A DNA stretch of 64,000 nucleotides from Staphylococcus xylosus (GTDB taxonomy: Bacteria > Bacillota > Bacilli > Staphylococcales > Staphylococcaceae): assembly GCF_002732165.1 (NCBI RefSeq), contig NZ_MRZO01000003.1, forward strand, positions 62,001 through 126,000, read 5' to 3'. Made by a program: the position numbers and the translations under genes. Below are positions 18,346 to 26,204 of the stretch, in pieces. The notes under the pieces were generated by a model. That model searched no databases and was not told the DNA's origin. It saw nothing but the letters and a program-made list of their open reading frames with translations. How positions within the stretch are numbered: the stretch's first letter is position 1; each line of letters opens with the position of its first letter.

Positions 18346-19935
18346 CTAAAAGAATAACCACGTAAATAGAAAAGCGCTGATACCTACAAGTAGGCAATAT
18401 AGTAACGCAGGTCCAAGTGTTTTTCTGATAACACTACCTTCTTTTCCGGGCATATCCACAACAGCACAGACGGCTACAACATTGTGTACACATATCATAT
18501 TTCCAGCTGCTGCTCCGATAATTTGAGCTGCTAATACAGTAAATGGTTCGGCACCAATTGTTTGAGCAATATTTAATTGGATAGGTGAGAATGTCAACGT
18601 AGAAACAGTTGCACTTCCTGTTATAAATGAACCTAATGCACCTAAAAATGGAGCGACAAATAACCAAATTGGTCCTAAGTAGTGTGACATATCTTTAGCG
18701 ATATATTCTGGCATGCTGATTAAATCATGTGTATTAATGCCAGAGTTAATAAATACGTGTACCATTGCAAGCGTAGCAATGAGCGTGATTCCAGTTGTCT
18801 TAATAGTATTTAACGAATCAAGACTGGCATGTCCTATATCCTTTAATGGTTTACGTTGTATAAAAACAGCAAAAATCGCTGAAAGTATAAGGATTGTTCC
18901 TGGTGAATATAAAATCGCCCATTCAGATGCGATAGACTCAAAATTTAAAATGTTATTCCAAGAAATATCCAATACGTGTGTTGTAAAATGTTTGATGCTT
19001 GGAACAGTTCTAGTAAGTAATAATAAGACAACAACCATTAAATATGGGGCCCAAGCGGTTAACAATGGCATTGATTGTTCTTTTGTACTAACTTCATAAT
19101 CAGGACTTAAACCATCTGTCCACTCTTCTTTAGGTAATAACCAGCCCTTTTTAGCGGTAATAACAGCAACGATTAATCCAGTTAAAGAACCTAAAATAGC
19201 AACAAATTCTGCGCCAAATAAAAAGGCATATACAAAGGCAGAGCCTGCATAAACAATACCAATTAGCGCAAGCCAAGGTAATATTTCGACGATAGATTTA
19301 AGTTTATTATTTTTGCCAAAGAATATCACCATTGCAGTAATTAAAATAATAGGTATGAAAATGCCACTCAATAAATCTAAAGTTGTAATACGTTCTGCCG
19401 TCGATTGAAAGAAAGAGCTATCTGCGTCATGTAATGTACTAAGCCCTACAAGGACAGGTGTACCAACAGCACCGAATGAAACGGCTACGCTATCAGCAAC
19501 TAGTGCAGTTACAACTGCGACAATCGGGCGGAATCCTAACGCAACCATTAGTGGGGCAGTTACCATTGCAGGCGTCCCAAAACCAGAGGCACCTTCAATT
19601 AAAGAACCAAATAAAAAAGCGACTAAGATAACTTGGACACGCATATCACCTGATATCTTTTTGAATCCTTCATTAATACGAGTTACTGCACCAGTTTGAC
19701 GCAATGTATTGAGTAATAAGAGAGCGCCAAATAAAATATAAAGAATAGTAAATGTTTTGTGTGTACCTTGTAATAACGATGCAATGATAACATCACCATT
19801 CATTCCCCAAACAAAAATCCCTAATAACGTTATAATAATTGCACTTATCGTCATTCCTTTTAATGCAGACATACGTAATAATACTAAGAAAATAAACGGA
19901 ACAATAACTGCACTAAAAGCAACAAGAAGCATCAT
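18346..19935 (-). CDS. L-lactate permease
   Basis: LctP/LldP-family lactate:H+ symporter, about 529 residues and very hydrophobic. Family markers: FGSLIEGASGFGTPAMVTAPLM near residue 115, VALGFRPIVAVVTALVADSVAVSFGAVGTPV after it, and the C-terminal half TGSATVSTLTFSPIQLNIAQ and GAAAGNMICVHNVVAVCAVV. The start is at ATG 19935 (or 19932): GGGAG lies 11-15 nt before, and the ATG at 19953 would overlap the SD. It is monocistronic and convergent with the aldonate cluster. Likely role: lactate uptake or export for use of fermentation product. Confidence 0.93.
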   Translation of the reverse strand: MMLLVAFSAVIVPFIFLVLLRMSALKGMTISAIIITLLGIFVWGMNGDVIIASLLQGTHKTFTILYILFGALLLLNTLRQTGAVTRINEGFKKISGDMRVQVILVAFLFGSLIEGASGFGTPAMVTAPLMVALGFRPIVAVVTALVADSVAVSFGAVGTPVLVGLSTLHDADSSFFQSTAERITTLDLLSGIFIPIILITAMVIFFGKNNKLKSIVEILPWLALIGIVYAGSAFVYAFLFGAEFVAILGSLTGLIVAVITAKKGWLLPKEEWTDGLSPDYEVSTKEQSMPLLTAWAPYLMVVVLLLLTRTVPSIKHFTTHVLDISWNNILNFESIASEWAILYSPGTILILSAIFAVFIQRKPLKDIGHASLDSLNTIKTTGITLIATLAMVHVFINSGINTHDLISMPEYIAKDMSHYLGPIWLFVAPFLGALGSFITGSATVSTLTFSPIQLNIAQTIGAEPFTVLAAQIIGAAAGNMICVHNVVAVCAVVDMPGKEGSVIRKTLGPALLYCLLVGISAFLFTWLFF

Positions 19936-20345
19936 AAAAATCACATCTCCCATAAAATAAATATCATCAAGTCATATGATGACTAAATATCCTTAATTGT
20001 AATCGCATTCATAGAAAATTTCAATCATTGTTAAATAAAAAATTCCATTAAAAATCTATTATATTTTTGAGAAAATACACTTTTTAGACAAGGAAGAATG
20101 TATCGGCATGCTGCTTTGAAAATTTATATTTTAGCATTTTATTACTAATAACCTAAAATAACGAAAATAAACGAAAATAAATTTGCATAAAATAAAAAAA
20201 TGAAATAAAATAACCACAACATCTGGAAGCGCTTTCTGAATTGTAGTTAGCGCATTATGGATCAAGTAACTTTAGCATTAGAGAAAAATTATTTTTGAAA
20301 TTAAGAATAATTAGAAACGATATTTTATTAACAGGGGTGTTATAT
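19936..20345. other. Intergenic, 410 nt
   Basis: Divergent control region for the lactate permease and the polyol carrier. The right-hand promoter and cre-like site (20183-20237) are the only motifs I can support; no gene is seen. Confidence 0.5.
20183..20237 (+). promoter_or_regulatory. Promoter and cre-like site
   Basis: TTGCAT (20183-20188), 17 nt, TAAAAT (20206-20211), then TGGAAGCGCTTTCT (20224-20237), a near-palindrome matching the CcpA cre consensus at 13 of 14 positions. A cre just downstream of the start point is the usual place for glucose repression. Confidence 0.6.
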
Positions 20346-21599
20346 ATGAATGATAAATTAGCTAAAATGGGAATTCCACCAACGCTAATATGGGGGTACT
20401 TTGGTGTACTTATATTTATGATGGGAGACGGTCTAGAACTAGCGTGGATTAGTCCATATTTACATGAACAAGGTTTATCCATACAACAAACGGCATTATT
20501 AACAACTTGTTATGGTATAACTATCGCCATAGGATCATGGTTTTCGGGTGTTTTAGTAGAAGTGATTGGGCCACGAAAAGTAATGTTATTAGGTACACTG
20601 CTATATATTATCGGACATATTATTTTTGTAGGTCTAGCAATTCCAAATATGAACTATGAAATGATGATTCCGTCATATGCAATTAGAGGTTTTGGTTATC
20701 CTTTATTTGCTTATTCATTTTTAGTTTGGGTTGCATATCGTTCTCCACAAAAACGATTAGGCGCAGCTGTCGGATGGTTTTGGTTTGTATTTACAGGAGG
20801 ATTGAGTGTCCTTGGATCATTTTATTCTTCAATTACAATTCAATTATTTGGGCATTTCTTTACTTTATGGACGGCTATTATTTGGGTGCTTATCGGAACG
20901 TTTTTAGCAGTATTTGTAAATCGTGATCAATTTGAACTTGAGCATAAAGAAGATGGTTTTAAAGCACATCTGAAAGAAATGGGTGCCGGTATTACAATAT
21001 TAAAGAGAGAACCTCGAGTAGCATTAGCCTGTATTGTGAGAATTATAAACCAGGCCGCACAATATGCATTTCCATTGTTTCTTCCAATATATTTATCAAC
21101 CAAAGGTATAGCTACAACAACGTGGCTAAATATATGGGGGACTATTTTTATAGCCAATATTATTTTTAATATAATATTTGGGGCTTTGAGTGACAAAATA
21201 GGATGGAAGAACACTATTTCATATATCGGTGGTATTGGTTGTGCTGTATTCACTTTAGGATTATATTTTATTCCTGAAGTGTTTACTGGGAACGTATTTA
21301 TCGTTGGAACTGTAGGTTTTTTATGGGGGATGTGTTTAGCAGGTTTCGTACCAATATCGGCACTTGTACCCTCTCTTGTTCATGATGGTGACAAAGGTCC
21401 AGCAATGGCGATATTGAATTTAGGTGCAGGATTATGTGTTTTTGCTGGGCCAGGATTAGTTGCGTTGTTCTACGATAGTATTGGTGTAAAAGGTATGATG
21501 TACTTAATATTTGGTTTATATGTAGCTAGTGCTATTATGACGCGTTTCTTAAAAACTCCAGAAGAGAGAGGGATAAGTGAAAGTAAGGAAGCTGTTTAA
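20346..21599 (+). CDS. RbtT/CsbX-type MFS carrier
   Basis: Major facilitator of the polyol permease group (RbtT/DalT/CsbX), 417 residues, 12 hydrophobic helices. LIWGYFGVLIFMMGDGLELAWISPYL is the hallmark first helix of this group, and GPRKVMLLGT is the loop 2-3 motif. The start is ATG 20346, with AGGGGTG upstream; an in-frame ATG at 20295 has no SD. The promoter carries a cre-like site, consistent with a carbon-source transporter shut down by glucose. No polyol kinase or dehydrogenase is adjacent, so whether the substrate is a pentitol or a dicarboxylate is open. Confidence 0.82.
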   Translation: MNDKLAKMGIPPTLIWGYFGVLIFMMGDGLELAWISPYLHEQGLSIQQTALLTTCYGITIAIGSWFSGVLVEVIGPRKVMLLGTLLYIIGHIIFVGLAIPNMNYEMMIPSYAIRGFGYPLFAYSFLVWVAYRSPQKRLGAAVGWFWFVFTGGLSVLGSFYSSITIQLFGHFFTLWTAIIWVLIGTFLAVFVNRDQFELEHKEDGFKAHLKEMGAGITILKREPRVALACIVRIINQAAQYAFPLFLPIYLSTKGIATTTWLNIWGTIFIANIIFNIIFGALSDKIGWKNTISYIGGIGCAVFTLGLYFIPEVFTGNVFIVGTVGFLWGMCLAGFVPISALVPSLVHDGDKGPAMAILNLGAGLCVFAGPGLVALFYDSIGVKGMMYLIFGLYVASAIMTRFLKTPEERGISESKEAV

Positions 21600-21677
21600 A
21601 ACACTATTATCAATTGAATGAATATGAAAATTCTATGCAAAAGGTAAGTATATAATTTGAAAATAAGTACACGGCAT

Positions 21678-21717
21678 AAAGCCTATTAAGCTATGGTGGG
21701 ATAGCTTAATAGGCTTT
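21678..21717. terminator. Terminator after MFS carrier
   Basis: A perfect 17-bp stem AAAGCCTATTAAGCTAT (21678-21694) / ATAGCTTAATAGGCTTT (21701-21717) with a 6-nt loop. It may also end transcription of the small peptide gene coming from the right. Confidence 0.85.
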
Positions 21718-21810
21718 TAATAAATCGACGTTTAATGACTGGTTACTATATTCATTTTTAAAATTTAATGTGATTATGAGGTTTTTGGGGTGGAACAACA
21801 ATGTACTTGT

Positions 21811-21885
21811 TTATTTTTCCTGAAAACCGCCAGAAACAAAATGAGCAGCGATTTGTTTTATAAGAGCTAAGATTTCTTTAAACAT
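21811..21885 (-). CDS. 24-residue amphipathic peptide
   Basis: A short gene not usually called by ORF finders. A full-strength SD (GGAGGTGA, 6 nt before ATG) and a promoter candidate support it. The product starts MFKEILALIKQIAAHFV and ends with Gly-Gly and a polar EK tail. Residues 2, 5, 6, 9, 12, 13, 16 and 17 are hydrophobic and 3, 4, 10, 11 and 15 are polar, so residues 2-17 form a clear amphipathic helix with both Lys and Glu. Size and shape resemble phenol-soluble modulins of the alpha group, or a type I toxin peptide, but I do not recognise a named family member. No signal sequence. It lies antisense between the MFS carrier and argF. Confidence 0.6.
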   Translation of the reverse strand: MFKEILALIKQIAAHFVSGGFQEK

Positions 21886-21927
21886 CACAATTCACCTCCA
21901 TCAATTAACTTATTACAATATAAAGAT

Positions 21928-21957
21928 ACTATAAAGAAAATAATAAATGTTTTGTAA
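21928..21957 (-). promoter_or_regulatory. Promoter of small peptide gene
   Basis: Read on the minus strand: TTACAA (21957-21952), 18 nt, TATAGT (21933-21928). The start would fall near 21921, about 20 nt before the SD of the 24-residue peptide. Confidence 0.45.
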
Positions 21958-22122
21958 CGCATAAATAAAAATTTTAACTTCATAAGTGTTTATTGTCAGA
22001 TATTTTAATTGCTTAAATGACATAAAATTACGCTTATGTGTAGAAATACTCAGAAATAGCGTTTTTAAGGTCGTTGAATTATAAGATAATTCAATAATAT
22101 ACACTATAAGGTATATTTATAC

Positions 22123-22167
22123 TTGATTTTATTTAAAATTACAGTTATTATGTATATAAATCTTATA
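22123..22167 (+). promoter_or_regulatory. argF promoter, degenerate ARG box
   Basis: TTGATT (22123-22128), 17 nt, TATTAT (22146-22151). Immediately after it, ATGTATATAAATCTTATA (22150-22167) is a weak ARG-box-like sequence (about three core mismatches) in the same position relative to the -10 as the exact box at argD. Confidence 0.45.
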
Positions 22168-22186
22168 AAAATATTGGAGTGATGGA

Positions 22187-23218
22187 ATTGGGGCGTACAC
22201 AACAGCACTAAACAAATTACAAACATTTAAGGGTAAACATTTTTTAAAAACATGCGATTTTTCCGCTGATGAGTTGCACACTTTAATTGATTTTACTGGT
22301 GAATTAAAAGAAAAGAAAAAGCGTAATATCCCGCATCCTTATTTAAAAGGTAAAAATTTAGCATTTTTATTTGAAAAGCCGTCTACAAGAACTCGTTCAG
22401 CTTTCAGTGTTGCTGCTTATGATTTAGGTGCATATCCTGAATATTTTGGGCAAGGAGATATTCATTTAGGCGTTAAAGAATCTGCAGAAGATACTGCAAA
22501 AGTATTGGGTAGAATGTATGATGGTATTGAATTTAGAGGACATCACCAAAAAGACGTAGAAGCACTTGCTACAAGTGCTGGCGTACCAGTGTGGAATGGC
22601 TTAACTAACGAGTGGCACCCAACGCAAATGATTGCAGATTTCTTCACATTAAAAGAGAACTGGGGCACTTTAAAAGGTAAGACGTTAACTTATGTAGGCG
22701 ATGCTAGAAATAATGTAGCACATGATTTGCTAATTACTGGGGCAATTTTAGGTGTTAACGTTCATATTGCTGCACCAAAATCTTTACAACCCAATAAAGA
22801 TATTCAATTATTGGCTCAAAAATATGCTGCTGATTCGCAAAGTGATATTTTGATTACTGATGATATTCAACAAGCGATATATCAAACTGATGCAATTTAT
22901 ACAGATGTTTGGTTCTCTATGGGTGAAGATGAAGGGTTATTAGAATCTCGCATCAATCAATTGTTGCCATACCAGGTAAATGAAACTATGCTAATGAATA
23001 CGATGAATCCAGATGTTATCGTGCTACATTGTCTACCAGCATTTCATGATGTGAACACAGAAGTAGGTCAAAAAATATATGAAACATATGGTCTGACTGA
23101 AATGGAAATTGCAGACGATGTATTCAGAGGAAAACATGCTGTTATTTTTGATCAATCAGAAAATAGATTACATTCAATTAAAGCAATAATGGCCGTTACA
23201 TTAGGTGACATCTTTTAA
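22187..23218 (+). CDS. Ornithine carbamoyltransferase, ATT start
   Basis: Makes citrulline from ornithine and carbamoyl phosphate. Motifs: Ser66-Thr-Arg-Thr-Arg (carbamoyl phosphate), HPTQMIADF, the ornithine loop YTDVWFSMG and catalytic His281-Cys-Leu-Pro. The conserved N-terminal region [22 protein letters not shown] is encoded in frame well before the first standard start (TTG 22274). Between the upstream stop (22166-22168) and 22274 there is no ATG, GTG or TTG in frame. ATT 22187 lies exactly 7 nt after GGAG (22176-22179), so either an AUU start is used or ATG has mutated to ATT. From ATT the protein is 343 residues, normal for the family. It could serve biosynthesis (complements argDCJB) or the deiminase pathway; no arcA/arcC is present. 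Confidence 0.85.
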   Translation: MGAYTTALNKLQTFKGKHFLKTCDFSADELHTLIDFTGELKEKKKRNIPHPYLKGKNLAFLFEKPSTRTRSAFSVAAYDLGAYPEYFGQGDIHLGVKESAEDTAKVLGRMYDGIEFRGHHQKDVEALATSAGVPVWNGLTNEWHPTQMIADFFTLKENWGTLKGKTLTYVGDARNNVAHDLLITGAILGVNVHIAAPKSLQPNKDIQLLAQKYAADSQSDILITDDIQQAIYQTDAIYTDVWFSMGEDEGLLESRINQLLPYQVNETMLMNTMNPDVIVLHCLPAFHDVNTEVGQKIYETYGLTEMEIADDVFRGKHAVIFDQSENRLHSIKAIMAVTLGDIF

Positions 23219-23355
23219 ATAATTATCTTCAAAAGATTAGGTCAAAAATATTTTTCTAATTAATGTTTTTACCTATCACTAGTATATTAACATTTACTGC
23301 AGAAATTATGACAAGATGACTTTCGATACTGTTAGTCACTACCAATATATTATTC

Positions 23356-23393
23356 GAGGCTGAGACATTTATAGATGTCTCAGCCTCTTTTTT
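23356..23393 (+). terminator. argF terminator
   Basis: GAGGCTGAGACAT (23356-23368) / ATGTCTCAGCCTC (23375-23387), perfect 13-bp stem, followed by TTTTTTG. Same family as the hairpins at 173 and 58079. Confidence 0.85.
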
Positions 23394-23434
23394 GTAGATT
23401 TATATGTTAATCAAAAGAAAAATGAATCCTTTTT

Positions 23435-23449
23435 TGAAAATAATTTTCA
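23435..23449. promoter_or_regulatory. Palindrome TGAAAATAATTTTCA
   Basis: A perfect 7-1-7 inverted repeat matching the Fur-box core TGATAATnATTATCA at 12 of the 14 defined positions. Nearly the same palindrome occurs at 29671-29685. It sits about 70 nt before the PTS gene start. Whether Fur, CodY or another factor binds cannot be decided by eye. Confidence 0.4.
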
Positions 23450-23518
23450 TTATTAATATAAATATTGATTATAATTTTCTGTAATTGTATATTTAATGTA
23501 ATTAGGAGGTTAGCTATT

Positions 23519-25057
23519 ATGAGTAAATTGTTTGAAAGAGCACAACAATTTGGGAAATCATTTATGTTACCCATAGCAATTTTGCCGGCAGCAGGCTTAT
23601 TACTAGGAATCGGTGGTGCATTAAGTAATCCGAATACAGTTAAAGCTTATCCAGTATTAGATATTAATTTATTACAGAATATTTTTATTTTAATGTCATC
23701 TGCTGGAAATATCATTTTTCAAAACTTACCAGTTATCTTTGCTGTAGGCGTAGCTATAGGATTGGCGAAGAGTGATAAAGGTACTGCCGGATTAGCGGCA
23801 ATGCTTGGATTTTTAATCATGAATGCGTCTATGAACGGATTGTTAACTATAACTGGAACATTAGCAAAAGACAACTTAGCAGAAGTAGGACAAAGCATGG
23901 TACTAGGTATTCAAACTGTAGAAACAGGGGTGTTTGGTGGGATTGTCACTGGTATAATGACAGCGCTTTTACACAATAAGTTTTATAAGATATCGCTGCC
24001 TGACTACCTTGGTTTCTTTGGTGGTTCACGTTTTGTACCGATTATTACAGCAATTGCATCCATTGTATTGGGTGTCATTATGTTTTTTGTTTGGCCAACA
24101 GTACAAGGATGGATCTTTGGTGTCGGTGGATTAGTAGATAAAACAGGGGTAATTGGTACGTTTTTCTTTGGCTTTATCTTGAGATTGTTAGGTCCTTTTG
24201 GATTGCATCATATTTTCTACTTACCATTTTGGCAAACAGCTTTGGGAGGATCGTTAGAAGTTAAAGGACATATGGTTCAAGGAACGCAAAATATTTTCTT
24301 TGCACAATTAGGGGACCCTGACGTTACAAAGTACTTTTCAGGTGTTTCACGATATATGTCGGGTAGGTTTATTACCATGATGTTTGGGCTTTGTGGCGCA
24401 GCATTAGCGATTTACCATACGGCTAAACCAGAACGTAAAAAAGTTGTAGGAGGATTGATGCTCTCTGCGGCTTTAACATCGTTTTTAACAGGTATTACAG
24501 AACCATTAGAGTTTAGTTTTTTATTTGTTGCTCCCATATTATATGTGATTCATGCGTTTTTAGACGGCCTAGCATTTATGATGGCAGATATTTTTAATAT
24601 AACTGTAGGCCAAACCTTTAGTGGAGGATTTATAGACTTTTTATTATTTGGTGTGCTTCAAGGAAATTCTAAAACAAATTTCTTGTGGGTAATCCCAGTT
24701 GGTATCATCTGGTTTATGATGTACTATGTTATTTTTAGATTCTTGATAACGAAGTTCAATTTCAAAACGCCTGGTCGTGAAGATGAAACGGCAACTGAAA
24801 CTGTAGAAGTAACGGATCGTGCTAAGACAATAATTCAAGCACTTGGCGGTAAAGAAAATATAGACGTAGTTGATTGCTGTGCTACTCGTTTGAGAGTGAC
24901 GTTAAACAGCGATAAAGAAGTAGATAAAGCTATGTTGACAGCCACGCAAGCTAGAGGAGTTATTCAAAAAGGGAATGGCGTTCAAATTATATATGGTCCT
25001 CATGTTACTACGATAAAAAATGAGGTTGAGGTGCTTTTAGAAAATGAAAAATTATAA
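23519..25057 (+). CDS. PTS EIICB, glucose/amino-sugar family
   Basis: Sugar-specific membrane component of the phosphotransferase system, 512 residues. EIIC (about 1-410): QFGKSFMLPIAILPAAGLLLGIGGAL, FGLHHIFYLPFW, and GITEPLEFSFLFVAPILY with the conserved G-I-T-E-P substrate motif. EIIB (about 430-510): VVDCCATRLRVTL with the phospho-acceptor at about Cys454. There is no EIIA domain, so phosphate must come from an EIIA encoded elsewhere. Start ATG 23519 follows AGGAGG. nagB follows 59 nt later, so the likely imported sugar is glucosamine or another sugar giving glucosamine-6-phosphate; glucose or maltose are alternatives. Confidence 0.85.
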   Translation: MSKLFERAQQFGKSFMLPIAILPAAGLLLGIGGALSNPNTVKAYPVLDINLLQNIFILMSSAGNIIFQNLPVIFAVGVAIGLAKSDKGTAGLAAMLGFLIMNASMNGLLTITGTLAKDNLAEVGQSMVLGIQTVETGVFGGIVTGIMTALLHNKFYKISLPDYLGFFGGSRFVPIITAIASIVLGVIMFFVWPTVQGWIFGVGGLVDKTGVIGTFFFGFILRLLGPFGLHHIFYLPFWQTALGGSLEVKGHMVQGTQNIFFAQLGDPDVTKYFSGVSRYMSGRFITMMFGLCGAALAIYHTAKPERKKVVGGLMLSAALTSFLTGITEPLEFSFLFVAPILYVIHAFLDGLAFMMADIFNITVGQTFSGGFIDFLLFGVLQGNSKTNFLWVIPVGIIWFMMYYVIFRFLITKFNFKTPGREDETATETVEVTDRAKTIIQALGGKENIDVVDCCATRLRVTLNSDKEVDKAMLTATQARGVIQKGNGVQIIYGPHVTTIKNEVEVLLENEKL

Positions 25058-25116
25058 TATAACGTTTGAAAAGATATGAGGCGATATTAACGATTGAAGA
25101 AAGATAGGGTGAAAAG

Positions 25117-25854
25117 ATGAATGTTATAAATTTGAAAAATCAAACTATAGCCAGTCAATATTTAGCAACTGAGTTGTTAAAACAACTTAAGACTAAACCT
25201 GATACAGTTTTAGGTTTGGCTACAGGTAGTACAATGATAAACGTGTATAAATATCTATCAGAATTATTGAATATTAATCAAATTGATTTATCACGTGTGG
25301 TTACATTTAATTTAGACGAGTATATTGGTTTAGCACCAGACCATAAACAGAGCTATCATGTGTATATGAACGAACATTTATTTAAACATAATGATTCGTG
25401 GCAAGAAGGTAATATACATTTACCAATGGGAAATGCAAAAGATGTTGTACAAGAAGCTAGGGCTTACGAACAACTTTTATGTGATATAGGCCCAGTAGAT
25501 ATTCAAATATTAGGGATTGGTGAAAATGGACATATTGGGTTTAATGAGCCATATACATCTTTTGAAAGTGTGACGAACGTAGTCGATTTGACACCCTCAA
25601 CAATTAATGCGAATAGCAAATACTTTGAAACAATTGAAAATGTACCTAAACAAGCAATATCGATGGGACTTTCATCTATTATGCGAGCGAAGCGAATTAT
25701 TTTGTTAGCATTAGGTGAACATAAGAAGGAGGCAATCAAACAGCTCTTAGAAGGTGATATATCCGAATCGTTACCTGCCAGTATATTGAGACAACATGCT
25801 AATGTAGAAGTGATCGTGGATGATGAAATATTCCAATTGAATAAATATCACTAA
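25117..25854 (+). CDS. Glucosamine-6-phosphate deaminase
   Basis: NagB, cytoplasmic: converts glucosamine-6-phosphate to fructose-6-phosphate and ammonium. 245 residues, usual for Gram-positive short NagB. Motifs: VLGLATGSTMINVY near residue 30, VVTFNLDEYIGL with the catalytic Asp, YHVYMNEHLF, and ILGIGENGHIGFNEP with the catalytic Glu-His pair. SD-like AGGGTG upstream. It lies downstream of the PTS EIICB gene and is followed by a terminator, suggesting a two-gene amino-sugar operon. Confidence 0.96.
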   Translation: MNVINLKNQTIASQYLATELLKQLKTKPDTVLGLATGSTMINVYKYLSELLNINQIDLSRVVTFNLDEYIGLAPDHKQSYHVYMNEHLFKHNDSWQEGNIHLPMGNAKDVVQEARAYEQLLCDIGPVDIQILGIGENGHIGFNEPYTSFESVTNVVDLTPSTINANSKYFETIENVPKQAISMGLSSIMRAKRIILLALGEHKKEAIKQLLEGDISESLPASILRQHANVEVIVDDEIFQLNKYH

Positions 25855-25923
25855 ATTATAATCATAATATTATGACGTAACTTGTGAACAGTAATTATAT
25901 TAGTGGTTGAAATGAGGTTAATG

Positions 25924-25976
25924 GCGCAGTGCAGAAGTCTAAAGAAATTATTTTAGATTTCGGTACTGCGCTTTTA
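25924..25976 (+). terminator. nagB terminator
   Basis: GCGCAGT (25924-25930) pairs with ACTGCGC (25965-25971), continued by GAAGTCTAAA / TTTAGATTTC with small internal mismatches, then TTTTATATT. Confidence 0.75.
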
Positions 25977-26038
25977 TATTTATAAAAATATTGTTTCAAG
26001 AAATAACAATTATACAATTTTAAAAGGGGTGTATTGTG

Positions 26039-26074
26039 ATGGTAAATGTGAATAAAGAACGCATGAAAACATAA
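26039..26074 (+). other. Mini-cistron of 11 codons
   Basis: SD AAAAGGGGTG (26022-26031), ATG 26039 and the peptide MVNVNKERMKT, then TAA directly abutting a hairpin. This is either a leader peptide, a small translated ORF, or the first codons of a deleted gene. No similarity recognised. Confidence 0.35.
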
Positions 26075-26112
26075 AGAACTACTATTTTCACTAATGAAAA
26101 TTAGTAGTTCTT
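26074..26112. terminator. Hairpin near nupC 3' end
   Basis: AAGAACTACTA-TTTTC (26074-26089) with GAAAATTAGTAGTTCTT (26096-26112), one bulge. It may terminate the mini-cistron and, on the other strand, the pseudouridine operon. Confidence 0.6.
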
Positions 26113-26204
26113 ATACGTGAGCAAAGCTTAGGTAAGCCAATTAACGATCTATTCCCATATTTCAGGGTCAACGATGTGTGAAAGTATTTGAACAATAATT
26201 CGTA

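Larger units (their letters stand above)
23219..23518. other. Intergenic, 300 nt
   Basis: Contains the argF terminator and, before the PTS gene, a perfect palindrome (23435-23449) and a CodY-like match at 23473-23487 (12 of 15). No gene seen. Confidence 0.5.
25855..26204. other. Intergenic, 350 nt
   Basis: Holds the nagB terminator, a tiny cistron (26039-26074) ending in a second hairpin (26074-26112), and about 90 nt before the nupC stop with short open stretches but no recognisable gene. Confidence 0.5.

Noticed and set aside
22274..23218. argF starting at TTG 22274
   Set aside because: It has no ribosome site and would drop a conserved, in-frame N-terminal segment encoded from 22187.
26113..26204. 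Gene remnant between the hairpin and nupC
   Set aside because: Short open stretches exist on both strands (for example KPINDLFPYF and HIVDPEIWE) but none has a start and I recognise no family.
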